From the NCBI GenBank assembly GCA_017307755.1, contig JAFKGQ010000020.1, positions 104,365 to 168,364 of the forward strand: DNA of 64,000 nucleotides. Direction: 5' to 3'. Below the pieces are notes generated by a model that had not been told where the DNA came from, did no database searches, and worked only from the letters and a program-made list of their open reading frames with translations. Shown piece after piece: positions 8,705-16,477 of the stretch; the first letter of the stretch is position 1, and every line of letters begins with the position of its first letter. Both the position numbers and the translations under genes were made by a program. Origin of the DNA: Chitinophagaceae bacterium. GTDB lineage: Bacteria; Bacteroidota; Bacteroidia; Chitinophagales; Chitinophagaceae.

Positions 8705-9010
8705 ATGAACTTACAGGAACAAAAGCAACCGATCATGATAAATACATTGGTCGATCTTACCCGGGAGCTGCTCAGCTGCGGAGTATTCAATCACCTGCCT
8801 GACAACGAGATTGCCCGTCTCCATTGGATGATCATGCAGGGTCAGCGTGAGCACCAGCTGCCGCTGCAGCCCCTGCTCAGTTATTGGTACAGAGGAGATT
8901 TTTATTCTTCCAATGCATCGCCCCGTCTTCTGCAGCAATGCAATGAATACCTGCAACGGATGGGACAGCCCCTGCTCGATGTTTACGGAGAAGAGTTTTA
9001 CGAGGCATAA
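8705..9010 (+). CDS. small cytoplasmic protein of unknown function
   Basis: 101 residues, no signal peptide or membrane helix. The start at 8705 is the first ATG; an internal ATG at codon 11 is an alternative. The protein is Leu- and Gln-rich, predicted mostly helical (LVDLTRELLSCGVF, DNEIARLHWMIMQGQ, LLQQCNEYLQRMG) with an acidic tail (YGEEFYEA). I do not recognise a family. It is convergent with the gene at 9018-9389, seven bases apart. Confidence 0.6.
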   Translation: MNLQEQKQPIMINTLVDLTRELLSCGVFNHLPDNEIARLHWMIMQGQREHQLPLQPLLSYWYRGDFYSSNASPRLLQQCNEYLQRMGQPLLDVYGEEFYEA

Positions 9011-9017
9011 CCCCTCT

Positions 9018-9389
9018 TCATCCCCCCGGCCCCTTATAATAGTTACCCGGATCCGTCAGGACCTTCTTCCATTGCCGCTGATGGCTCTCCTGCCATTTTT
9101 TATCAGGATGTACGCTCCAGTTCACCGTCTTCAGCTGTTGCCGTATAAAATCCCGTTGCTCGGGGTGAACAAATAAAGGATGCAGATAATACCACTTCGC
9201 ATCCTTTGTCAGCTCTTTCCAAAACGTGGCAAAGTCCGGATAGATAGTTTCAAAGACCTTTACCTCGTCCTTTTTATCATCATAAGTGCTGTGGTTATAA
9301 TAAAAATGGACGCCCGCAAGACCCCTTACCTTGTAAAGGCTCCCTCCGCTTTGCTCCGAGCTGATATCAAAATAAAGCTCCCTGGACAT
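9018..9389 (-). CDS. hypothetical cytoplasmic protein
   Basis: 123 residues, no signal peptide. It is rich in aromatic and charged residues (FYYNHSTYDDKKDEVKVFETIYPDFATFWKEL, shown by position 29-60 in part only: VKVFETIYPDF and AKWYYLHPLFVHPE) and ends in a Lys/Gly tail (NYYKGPGG). It looks like a small single-domain alpha/beta protein of the sort found in many Bacteroidota genomes without annotation. It is divergent from the tiny basic protein at 9552 across a hairpin-rich spacer, and convergent with 8705-9010. I cannot assign a function. Confidence 0.62.
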   Translation of the reverse strand: MSRELYFDISSEQSGGSLYKVRGLAGVHFYYNHSTYDDKKDEVKVFETIYPDFATFWKELTKDAKWYYLHPLFVHPEQRDFIRQQLKTVNWSVHPDKKWQESHQRQWKKVLTDPGNYYKGPGG

Positions 9390-9416
9390 GATAACCCCCT
9401 CTGTTTTTGCGTTTAG

Positions 9417-9446
9417 AACGAACCGTAGGTTCGTTGTCCGAAGGAC
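9417..9446. repeat. two abutting trinucleotide-loop hairpins
   Basis: AACGAACC (9417-9424), GTA, GGTTCGTT (9428-9435) is a perfect 8-bp hairpin. It is immediately followed by GTCC-GAA-GGAC (9436-9446), a perfect 4-bp hairpin. They lie in the divergent spacer upstream of the start codons at 9389 (minus) and 9552 (plus). They could be operators or RNA structures in a leader; nothing in the sequence decides between these. Confidence 0.6.
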
Positions 9447-9462
9447 AATTATTAAATGTTTG

Positions 9463-9498
9463 GCACAATTGGGTTAAATTTTTACAGCCCAATTGTGC
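9463..9498. repeat. 11-bp inverted repeat in divergent intergenic region
   Basis: GCACAATTGGG (9463-9473) and CCCAATTGTGC (9488-9498) are perfect complements with a 14-base AT-rich spacer (two helical turns between centres). This size and spacing is typical of a dimeric regulator's operator. It lies 54 bases upstream of the small gene at 9552. Function is inferred from geometry only. Confidence 0.6.
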
Positions 9499-9551
9499 TC
9501 AATTTTGTTATCTTCATATTACAACTGTAATTATAACAATAACTTAATCAT

Positions 9552-9710
9552 ATGGCGTTGATCCCCAATAATAAGAAGAAAAAAGACGGCAAGGCTGCCG
9601 CTGGCCCCAAAAGTAATATTCCCGGATTTCCCGCTTCCAGGGGCAAGGCCAACAGTAAAGGAGTTGTTAAAAACACACGCCTGACGGGTGGTTCTCAGCG
9701 GGGTTCCTAA
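9552..9710 (+). CDS. small basic protein, 52 residues, unknown function
   Basis: The frame opens with MALIPNNKKKKDGKAAAG and ends GGSQRGS, with many Lys, Arg, Gly, Pro and Ser residues and no hydrophobic core, so it is probably disordered and may bind nucleic acid. The composition and opening look familiar from short conserved Bacteroidota proteins, but I cannot name it. Its stop overlaps the stop region of the convergent helicase gene by four bases. An upstream AT-rich region with a perfect inverted repeat suggests it has its own regulated promoter. It falls below the usual length cut-off for gene callers. Confidence 0.6.
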   Translation: MALIPNNKKKKDGKAAAGPKSNIPGFPASRGKANSKGVVKNTRLTGGSQRGS

Positions 9711-12700
9711 GACTGGTAGCCTTTTCCCTGCTTTTCCTTTATCTGTTTCTCCATTTCTTTTCGGGCGGTTTCCTCATCAGGAAAGCTCTTTAGCTGTATC
9801 TGGCCTTTTGAGCCCGTCCTGCCCCAACGGACAACTAGTTTATTTCCGTCGGTGGCGGCTTCCCAGAACTTATCGCTGGCATCGTCCTTCAAACGCAAAC
9901 GTTGGAAAGGCAGATGATCGTAAGGCCCCGGGACGCTGCTGGCCGATATTTTGCCTGTACTGATAACGCCTTCATTCTTCTCCACGCTCTCCGGCTCCTT
10001 TTTTCCCGCCTCTGCATCCGCCTCCGGCTCTTCCAGCATTTTACGGATCAGCTCCATCACCTTTTGGGGCTGGTGCAGCCAATCCCGGGAGAACACAGAA
10101 AGGACCTTCCATCCAAAACGTTCCAGGATCGCCGGCCGCTGGTAATATTGTTCGATAAGATTGTCGTTCATGTAATGTTTTTCATCATCCAGCAGGATGC
10201 CAAGCGTGTAAGCCTGATCCCCGGACGTGGCTTTTACGGCCAAAGAACATTTAAAATCCGACTGCCCGATGAGTTCGTCCACCACGTAGCCCATTGCCTG
10301 TAATTGTTGTTTGATCTGCTCCCGGACCAAAAAAGGCCGGATATCCGCAGACCCGGCATCCTTCCGTAATAACAGACTGTCCAGGATGCTCCTGGCGCCC
10401 TTCATCTGCCCCAGGCTTACCGTCTCCGCATACTGCAGGAAGCGCTTCAGGTAGTTGGCGCCTTCGTTGTACTCATTGGTAATGGCCGTGTGCCTGATGC
10501 TACTGACCACCGCCATATGCGTCCTCGCCCGGCTGAAAAGGACGTTCAGTCTTTTTTCTCCGCCTTTCTTATTGATAGGCCCGAAATTCATCAGCATCTT
10601 CCCTTTGGCGTCGGGCCCATAACAGACGCTCATAATAATGATGTCCCGTTCATCTCCCTGTATATTCTCCAGGTTCTTCACGATCAACCCGGTGAACTGA
10701 TCGTTCTCCGTACGGTTGTACGCCTCCTCCAGTTTTTGGGCAAACCCGCTGTCTTCCTCGCCCAGCGCTGACAGGGCATTTTCGATCGTATGCTGCTGCT
10801 CCTGGCTGAATGCGACAATACCGATGCTCTCTTTTGCATTTCTATTCAGTAGCTGCCGTACCAGGTGGGCAATGTACACCGCCTCACCCCGGTTGGTCCT
10901 TTTTTCATAGACGCTGCCTTCTAAAAAATGATAGCTGATGCTTCGGTCAAAGAGGCTATCCACATCGGCTTCCGTAACGTTGCTGACAAGGATAGAGGCC
11001 TTTTCGTTCTTGTGTATGGTCTTATCGGGGATGGTGAGCAGCCTGCCTTCATAAAAGGCATGATTGCTAAAGCTGATAAGCGTTTCAAATCGGCTGCGGT
11101 AATGCCAGCTAAGCAAAGTGGAGTCCAGTTTGCGGGCGCCCTGGGCGAGCAGACTGTCCACATCGTCGCTTAACCATTCGTCGTCCTCAGCCTCCGTCAT
11201 CCCTTCCAGGTCATCGGGGTCCTCCCCCCTGGCGCTAAAGAAATCGGTAGGCGGCATCTGCTTTTCGTCGCCGACAATAATAGTCTGCCGGCTGCGATAG
11301 AGGGCCGGTACGCCTTCTTCCAGGGTGATTTGGCTGGCCTCATCAAAAATGACCACATCAAAATGATCGCTGTCCAGGGGAAGACTGTCGCTGACACTAT
11401 ACGGGCTCATCAGCCAGACAGGTTTGATATCCTTCAATACGGCGCCGCTTTCCCGGGATGACAGCTCCCGGATGCTTTTATAACGCATGCTCTTGCCGAA
11501 CTCGTTTTCCAATATCTTTCTTCCTTCATTGTATTCCCGTTTGAATTTTTTCTGTTCCTCATTCAACTGACTGCCGGCCATATTCGACAGGTCTATCTGT
11601 TGCAAAAAGCGATGCCGGATAAAGGCGCGGATCAGGTCGGCATTGACTTGCTGCAGGGCCGCATAGGATTCACCCAGGTATTGTACCGCTTTGTCCATCG
11701 CCTGCCGGTCGATATGAGCGAATTCACGGTTCGATTGATACAGTTGGTGAAGCGTTTTGCGGGCGATCACCGCCTCTGTCTGCAGCGGTAACAGCATAAA
11801 CCTCCGAAGGGCCTCTTTCACGTCCGCTGGTAAACCGGCAAAGCTTCGGAGAGCGGGCAGCATCTCCCGCAATCCATCTGCATTCAGCCGGATATTCTCC
11901 AGTTCATCCCTGAGTACATCCAGGCTTGAAAAGGCTTCCGGAGCATGCAGACAATCCTTCAGCCTGCTTTCCAGGTCGATCAATGGCTGGTGCAGCGCGT
12001 GTAACGATGCCACCAGGGCGGCGGCCTCCGGATGACGGAGCAGATACGTCAGCGCCGGATCATCCTTTTTTTGATGGAGGATGCCGATGCCGAGCCAGGC
12101 GGTATCCGGGTTGTCCAGCCGGTAGTCGGACTGCAGACGTCGTTTGGTCTGTTCCAGCAGGCGGGTCTGTTCATACTCTTCTTTTAATTGCGAAAGGATA
12201 CTACCATAAGAAGGCCGCACCGAATGGGCCGAAAGATCATAGACAGCCTGTAACTTCTTTTTTAGCCGCTGCCAGCCGCCGTTCAAAAAATTGAAGAAGG
12301 CTTTTTCCTGTCTGCCCGCCAGGTCAATTGCCTGGTCCAGGTCCTGTTCCCCCAGTTTTTCCTTCCAATAGATGTTTTTTTTCAGCGCTTCCTGATAGGC
12401 TTCCTGTCTGCTCCGGTAATCCTCAAAACGCCGGATGAATTCCCTGGCCTCCTCTCCTGTGGCATCAGCCAGCCGGAAATTACCGGAAAGGACCAGGGGC
12501 TGCAGCAGCACGGCAAATTGTACGAGGCTTTTCAGCCGTGAGGGGTTTTCCCTCTGTTCCAGGGCGATCGATGTCCCCGTCAGCACCCGCCCAATCTGTT
12601 CTAAAATATCCAAAGCCTGGCCCAGGGCCGTGTCCAGCATACGATGGGGGTGTTCCGCCAGGAATATACGCTCGTGCACTTTACTAAAAGGATGTGCGGC

Positions 12701-15184
12701 AAAAATAGGGTCGGACCCCGTCTCTTCCAACGCCTCCGTCAGCAGACTGGTGACCCTATCCGCCTCGCGCCATGCCGCATAGCCCGGAAGCCCTTCCTCT
12801 TCCAGCGCTGTGAGGTTCACCAGGTGCGGCCGCAGCTCGATGATCCGCTCTATCAGCTTTCTAACGGTAATACCCGCTTCCCTTTCAACTCCTTTGCTGG
12901 TGGAATGGAATTCCCGCAGCACCTCTACCTGCCGGTTCATTTTCTCCACTAATGCCGCGCGTCTGGCCCGGAGTCCGGGCAGATCCATCCTGTTGGTGGT
13001 AAAATCCTCGTAGGTAGCGCGGAGATTGCGGATAAACTCCCGTTTATCTTCCTGGCTGTCGTGGATATAACAACACAGCTCGTCCAGTCCGTTTTGTTTC
13101 AGCCGATGATAAACCACATCCAGTGCGGCCCGTTTCTCACAGACAAAAAGGATGCTTTTGCCTCTGGCCACAAAGTCCGCGATAAGGTTGGTGATGGTCT
13201 GGCTCTTGCCTGTACCCGGGGGACCCTGTATGATATAGCTGTAGCCTGCCCGGCTTTGCAGGATCGCCCTCGTTTGGGTAGGGTCCGCCTGGATGACATG
13301 ATGCCAGTCGTCCGGTCTGTTCAGATCAAAAGCATGTTCCTTCAGGATGCGGGGCTGTTCGCTAAAAAGCGCGTCGAACACAGGGTGCTGCAGCTGCTGG
13401 TCGATCACTACATTATAATCCCTTACCAGGCTCATTTTCTTGTAGTTGAAGTTCCCCAGCACCATATGGCAGACGTCAAAATCCCAACTGTAGGGATTGT
13501 TCTCGCTTTCCGTCAGCTTGTATAGCTCGGACTCCCTGACAACGCCCGGGCCGGCTGTCGTATCCTGCACATCCGTATCCATCAATCGTTGAGGAGAGAT
13601 ATTTCCATTACGCGCATCATCCACCAGGAATTCCAGAAAACTGGCCCCCGTCTCTATCCTCTGCCGGAAGATCTCCAACCCTAATGGCTGATAATGCTCC
13701 TGCTTGTAACTATAGGGGATATGATGATAGCTGTTCAGACCGGGCTGCCGGCGGAGACGCTTGCGGTAATTATTCACCGTTTGCCGCGCTTCGCCATGGA
13801 TAAGCCTGATACGTGGCTTGCCGATGTAATTCAATACGATGCCCTGATTGGCTTCGTCTATCTGCGCTTTGACGGATTCATAGAACTTCACCGGGTCCAT
13901 CTCGTCCAGATCCACGAAGTCCGGCAGCCGGATACCGTATAATTCTTTTAATTGACCCGCCAGTACCGGGTTTACCTCTGCTGCATTGTCCAGCACCTTT
14001 AGCACATAGTGGTCCTCTTTCAGCTTCTTATTTTTTTTCAGCGATACAGGCAGCAGCAGCAACGGACTTTGTATCCGTTCGTCAGGCTCCTCTTTCAGAT
14101 TGTGCCAGTTGAGAAACGCGATCACCAGCTTTAGCTGGTTAAAACCGTACTCCTGGATGGCCCGCTGCGATTCCACCCTCACCCGGTCCAGAGAAGAAGG
14201 CAGATAGGCATGATCGTCAAAACGCAGGTACTTGTTCAGCACGATCTCTTTCATTCCACGGACCTTTTCCCCCAACTCCTCATTCCAGATAAAAAGATGT
14301 TCGGGGCGAATGCTTTGATAATGCAGTACCACCGGCACACTGCTGACGGTGAGATTGACAAACCGCATGTTGGGTTTGTAATACAGCAGCCTGTTGCGAC
14401 GGCTGGTATCGAACAGGCGGTTGCGCAGCTTGTTTAAAATAAAAGCATCCCGCTGTTTTAGCTCCTTATGGACCCAGCCGGCCACCTGACTAAGGTCCGT
14501 TTGTTTTTCCGGGTCATAGTCCCGGTAGTGCTGCAGACGGTCGATCACATCGTAGAGGTCCTGCGTACGACGGCTTCTGTCCAGCTCCGTCATCTCTGTG
14601 ATCAGCCTTGCGACAGTGGGATGGATCCGGTCATTGTATCCGGCAGGGTTGGAACGCTCCCGGGCAAAAGATATCAGGTCATCCTGCTCATGCAGATCCA
14701 AACCCAGCGCCATGCTGCTCAGGATCAGACCCAGGCAGAAGATATCCGTCTGAGGGTCGTGATGACCCATCAATTGTTCAAAACATCGATAGCCCGGTAT
14801 ATAGGCAGGGTAGGTGAGTGGTTGCCCGGAATCGACATGCACCTGCAGGTCCTCCTGAACAAGCGACCCTTCCCCGGCGTCGGCGCTAAGTTTTATCTTC
14901 CCCACCACCTCGAAATTTTTGGACTCCACATGGGGGAAAAGGGCCAACACCCGGCGAAGGGCATACGAAGGCGCATGCGCCAATGTCTCATCGATATCCA
15001 CCCCCTGCTCCGCCAGGAAAAGGGCTTCCTCCTTTCCAAAAGGTGCAACCAGCCCCGCCTCGTGCAGGCCAGACACCTCCCTGAATAAGGGCAATACAAA
15101 GGCGATCACATCGTCCGTGGTGTAATCCCCTTTATCAAAAGCGCTGCGCAGGAATGCTGCGAAATAGGTTCGGGCACTTGACAT
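9707..15184 (-). CDS. kinase-like / DUF4011 / SF1 helicase / Vsr-like nuclease-fold / WGR multidomain protein
   Basis: 1825 residues from the ATG at 15184, which follows the M48 peptidase stop by two bases; an upstream alternative start overlaps that gene and is rejected. Parts in order: about 1-240, a segment like a protein-kinase C-lobe (DIFCLGLILSSMALG, DRSRRTQDLYDVIDRL) without glycine loop, HRD or DFG; about 250-560, DUF4011 (RLFDTSRRNRLLYYKPN); about 640-1560, a UvrD/AAA_11-12 SF1 helicase with GPPGTGKSQT (about 654), FDEASQ (about 1279), WHYRSR (about 1362), IQGDERD (about 1511) and RLNVLFSRAR; about 1615-1720, an MTES_1575/Vsr-like fold (LLDDEKHY, FGWKVLSVFSRDWL); about 1755-1825, a WGR domain (VVRWGRTGSKG). 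DUF4011-helicase-Vsr proteins are known from defence islands (the Hhe type, as I recall). This one adds WGR and kinase-like ends and a peptidase partner. Likely a DNA-sensing or remodelling ATPase; the role is inferred. Confidence 0.88.
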   Translation of the reverse strand: MSSARTYFAAFLRSAFDKGDYTTDDVIAFVLPLFREVSGLHEAGLVAPFGKEEALFLAEQGVDIDETLAHAPSYALRRVLALFPHVESKNFEVVGKIKLSADAGEGSLVQEDLQVHVDSGQPLTYPAYIPGYRCFEQLMGHHDPQTDIFCLGLILSSMALGLDLHEQDDLISFARERSNPAGYNDRIHPTVARLITEMTELDRSRRTQDLYDVIDRLQHYRDYDPEKQTDLSQVAGWVHKELKQRDAFILNKLRNRLFDTSRRNRLLYYKPNMRFVNLTVSSVPVVLHYQSIRPEHLFIWNEELGEKVRGMKEIVLNKYLRFDDHAYLPSSLDRVRVESQRAIQEYGFNQLKLVIAFLNWHNLKEEPDERIQSPLLLLPVSLKKNKKLKEDHYVLKVLDNAAEVNPVLAGQLKELYGIRLPDFVDLDEMDPVKFYESVKAQIDEANQGIVLNYIGKPRIRLIHGEARQTVNNYRKRLRRQPGLNSYHHIPYSYKQEHYQPLGLEIFRQRIETGASFLEFLVDDARNGNISPQRLMDTDVQDTTAGPGVVRESELYKLTESENNPYSWDFDVCHMVLGNFNYKKMSLVRDYNVVIDQQLQHPVFDALFSEQPRILKEHAFDLNRPDDWHHVIQADPTQTRAILQSRAGYSYIIQGPPGTGKSQTITNLIADFVARGKSILFVCEKRAALDVVYHRLKQNGLDELCCYIHDSQEDKREFIRNLRATYEDFTTNRMDLPGLRARRAALVEKMNRQVEVLREFHSTSKGVEREAGITVRKLIERIIELRPHLVNLTALEEEGLPGYAAWREADRVTSLLTEALEETGSDPIFAAHPFSKVHERIFLAEHPHRMLDTALGQALDILEQIGRVLTGTSIALEQRENPSRLKSLVQFAVLLQPLVLSGNFRLADATGEEAREFIRRFEDYRSRQEAYQEALKKNIYWKEKLGEQDLDQAIDLAGRQEKAFFNFLNGGWQRLKKKLQAVYDLSAHSVRPSYGSILSQLKEEYEQTRLLEQTKRRLQSDYRLDNPDTAWLGIGILHQKKDDPALTYLLRHPEAAALVASLHALHQPLIDLESRLKDCLHAPEAFSSLDVLRDELENIRLNADGLREMLPALRSFAGLPADVKEALRRFMLLPLQTEAVIARKTLHQLYQSNREFAHIDRQAMDKAVQYLGESYAALQQVNADLIRAFIRHRFLQQIDLSNMAGSQLNEEQKKFKREYNEGRKILENEFGKSMRYKSIRELSSRESGAVLKDIKPVWLMSPYSVSDSLPLDSDHFDVVIFDEASQITLEEGVPALYRSRQTIIVGDEKQMPPTDFFSARGEDPDDLEGMTEAEDDEWLSDDVDSLLAQGARKLDSTLLSWHYRSRFETLISFSNHAFYEGRLLTIPDKTIHKNEKASILVSNVTEADVDSLFDRSISYHFLEGSVYEKRTNRGEAVYIAHLVRQLLNRNAKESIGIVAFSQEQQHTIENALSALGEEDSGFAQKLEEAYNRTENDQFTGLIVKNLENIQGDERDIIIMSVCYGPDAKGKMLMNFGPINKKGGEKRLNVLFSRARTHMAVVSSIRHTAITNEYNEGANYLKRFLQYAETVSLGQMKGARSILDSLLLRKDAGSADIRPFLVREQIKQQLQAMGYVVDELIGQSDFKCSLAVKATSGDQAYTLGILLDDEKHYMNDNLIEQYYQRPAILERFGWKVLSVFSRDWLHQPQKVMELIRKMLEEPEADAEAGKKEPESVEKNEGVISTGKISASSVPGPYDHLPFQRLRLKDDASDKFWEAATDGNKLVVRWGRTGSKGQIQLKSFPDEETARKEMEKQIKEKQGKGYQS

Positions 15185-15186
15185 GA

Positions 15187-16380
15187 TCAGTCTTCTTTTA
15201 GGGATGCATAAGCGGTCTTCATCTCCTGCCGCTGACGCTCCCATTGTTTATCGCTATAGGACATCTCTTTTTTTATAATGGGTTCGAACACATCCGTAAG
15301 ACCCCATGTTTCCGCCAATTGAAGGGCATATCCCGCCGGCACATCTTCCAGTTCAGGGTCGGCGAGGGCGAAATCCAGTAGGACATAGGCGAAATATTCC
15401 CGTATGCTGCTGTGCGCATCTTTCAGAAAGGTCGTTACACGTTCCGTATCCCCTGTCCGCTCCAACGAATATTCCGGAAAATATTGCGTAGCCAAACTCA
15501 TCACGGGCGCCGTCCTGAACCACTTCGGACGGATATAACAGGCCAGGAATTCTTCTGTAAGTCCGGACAGGACCTTTTGCCCCAGCACGTCCAGCCTGTC
15601 CAGGTCCATTACACCCTCGATCATTTGACGAATGGCCACATCGGCCCCCTCACCCTGCTCCTGCCAAAGCCGCAGAGCCCGGGTACGTATAAAATTCTCC
15701 GGATGGGTCAGGGTGGCGGATTGGACCCGCGGACCGCTGGAAAAGATATCCTCCGCCTGCCTGATATAACTGTCCGCGTGCACCACCGAAAGCCCCGTGG
15801 CTATCTTCAACAACATAGTGATCACCGGTGTCGCGTCACCCAGCACCTCATATGCCGCCCGGTCGCAATAGATCTCCATATACAGACGGAAAAGACGGGC
15901 CGTTTCATAATGAGCCGCCTGGCTGTCAGGGCTGCCCGCAACGGCCATGATGATCCTGTCGGACGTTTCCAGATCGCCGTTCAAAAGGGAGTACATTTTC
16001 ATATGACCCAGCTCATGGGCGATCAGCGCCAGCAGCTCCCTTTCATCGAGCGTTTGTAATAAGCTCCCGCTGAATACGATATGGGCTTCGTCAGGAAGAC
16101 AGGCAATACTGGCGTTCGGGTCCGGGGAATGGATCGCCTGGTAGGCGGTGACAGATAAACCGCTGAGTCCCAATTTCCCGCATGCAATATGAATTTTTTC
16201 ATATAAGAGAGGGTCACTGCCGGGTTGAAATTGATAGGTGTTCTTTAACAGCTCTGTTTTAAAGACAGTCAGTTGCTCTTCCCGCTGACGGGCGGCAGAA
16301 AAAAAAGACCAGATCCCGGACTGCCCTTTAAAATAGTCCCGGATCTTAATATGGTAAGGCAGCGGTTCGGATAACGACAT
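15187..16380 (-). CDS. cytoplasmic M48-family zinc metallopeptidase
   Basis: 397 residues. The zinc motif is AHELGHMKMY (His122, Glu123, His126), and the third ligand is probably Glu169 in YMEIYCDRAAYEV, the EXXXD(R/A) second motif of family M48. Unlike HtpX or Ste24 relatives there is no membrane helix or signal peptide, so it should work in the cytoplasm. The region after about 215 (THPENFIRTRALRLWQEQGE, a typical M48 'HP' segment, then helical repeats) may hold substrate or partner contacts. It lies immediately upstream of the giant helicase gene (stop TGA, two bases, ATG), so the two are almost surely one operon. It may process the helicase or a target; that is inference. Confidence 0.9.
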   Translation of the reverse strand: MSLSEPLPYHIKIRDYFKGQSGIWSFFSAARQREEQLTVFKTELLKNTYQFQPGSDPLLYEKIHIACGKLGLSGLSVTAYQAIHSPDPNASIACLPDEAHIVFSGSLLQTLDERELLALIAHELGHMKMYSLLNGDLETSDRIIMAVAGSPDSQAAHYETARLFRLYMEIYCDRAAYEVLGDATPVITMLLKIATGLSVVHADSYIRQAEDIFSSGPRVQSATLTHPENFIRTRALRLWQEQGEGADVAIRQMIEGVMDLDRLDVLGQKVLSGLTEEFLACYIRPKWFRTAPVMSLATQYFPEYSLERTGDTERVTTFLKDAHSSIREYFAYVLLDFALADPELEDVPAGYALQLAETWGLTDVFEPIIKKEMSYSDKQWERQRQEMKTAYASLKED

Positions 16381-16396
16381 AGGCGCTCAAATTAAC

Positions 16397-16427
16397 TAAA
16401 CTTACTCTCAGTATCAAGTGTTACAAA
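16397..16427 (-). promoter_or_regulatory. candidate promoter of the M48-helicase operon
   Basis: On the minus strand TTTG (complement of CAAA at 16424-16427), a 19-base spacer and TAAGTTTA (complement of 16397-16404) match the Bacteroidota consensus TTTG-N19-TAnnTTTG at all but one base. Transcription would begin about 10 bases ahead of the ATG at 16380. Confidence 0.65.
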
Positions 16428-16465
16428 CGTCTTTTAACAGGTCATATTACATGGTCCAAAAATCT

Positions 16466-16473
16466 TAACTTCG
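16466..16473 (+). promoter_or_regulatory. possible -7 element directly before the pcrA start
   Basis: TAACTTCG resembles TAnnTTTG and lies only four bases before the ATG at 16478, an arrangement that would give a leaderless message. No good -33 TTTG is found 19-21 bases upstream, so confidence is low. Confidence 0.3.
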
Positions 16474-16477
16474 CGGC

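Noticed and set aside
8705..9389. Toxin-antitoxin pair
   Set aside because: The genes are convergent rather than in tandem, and neither product shows a known toxin or antitoxin motif.
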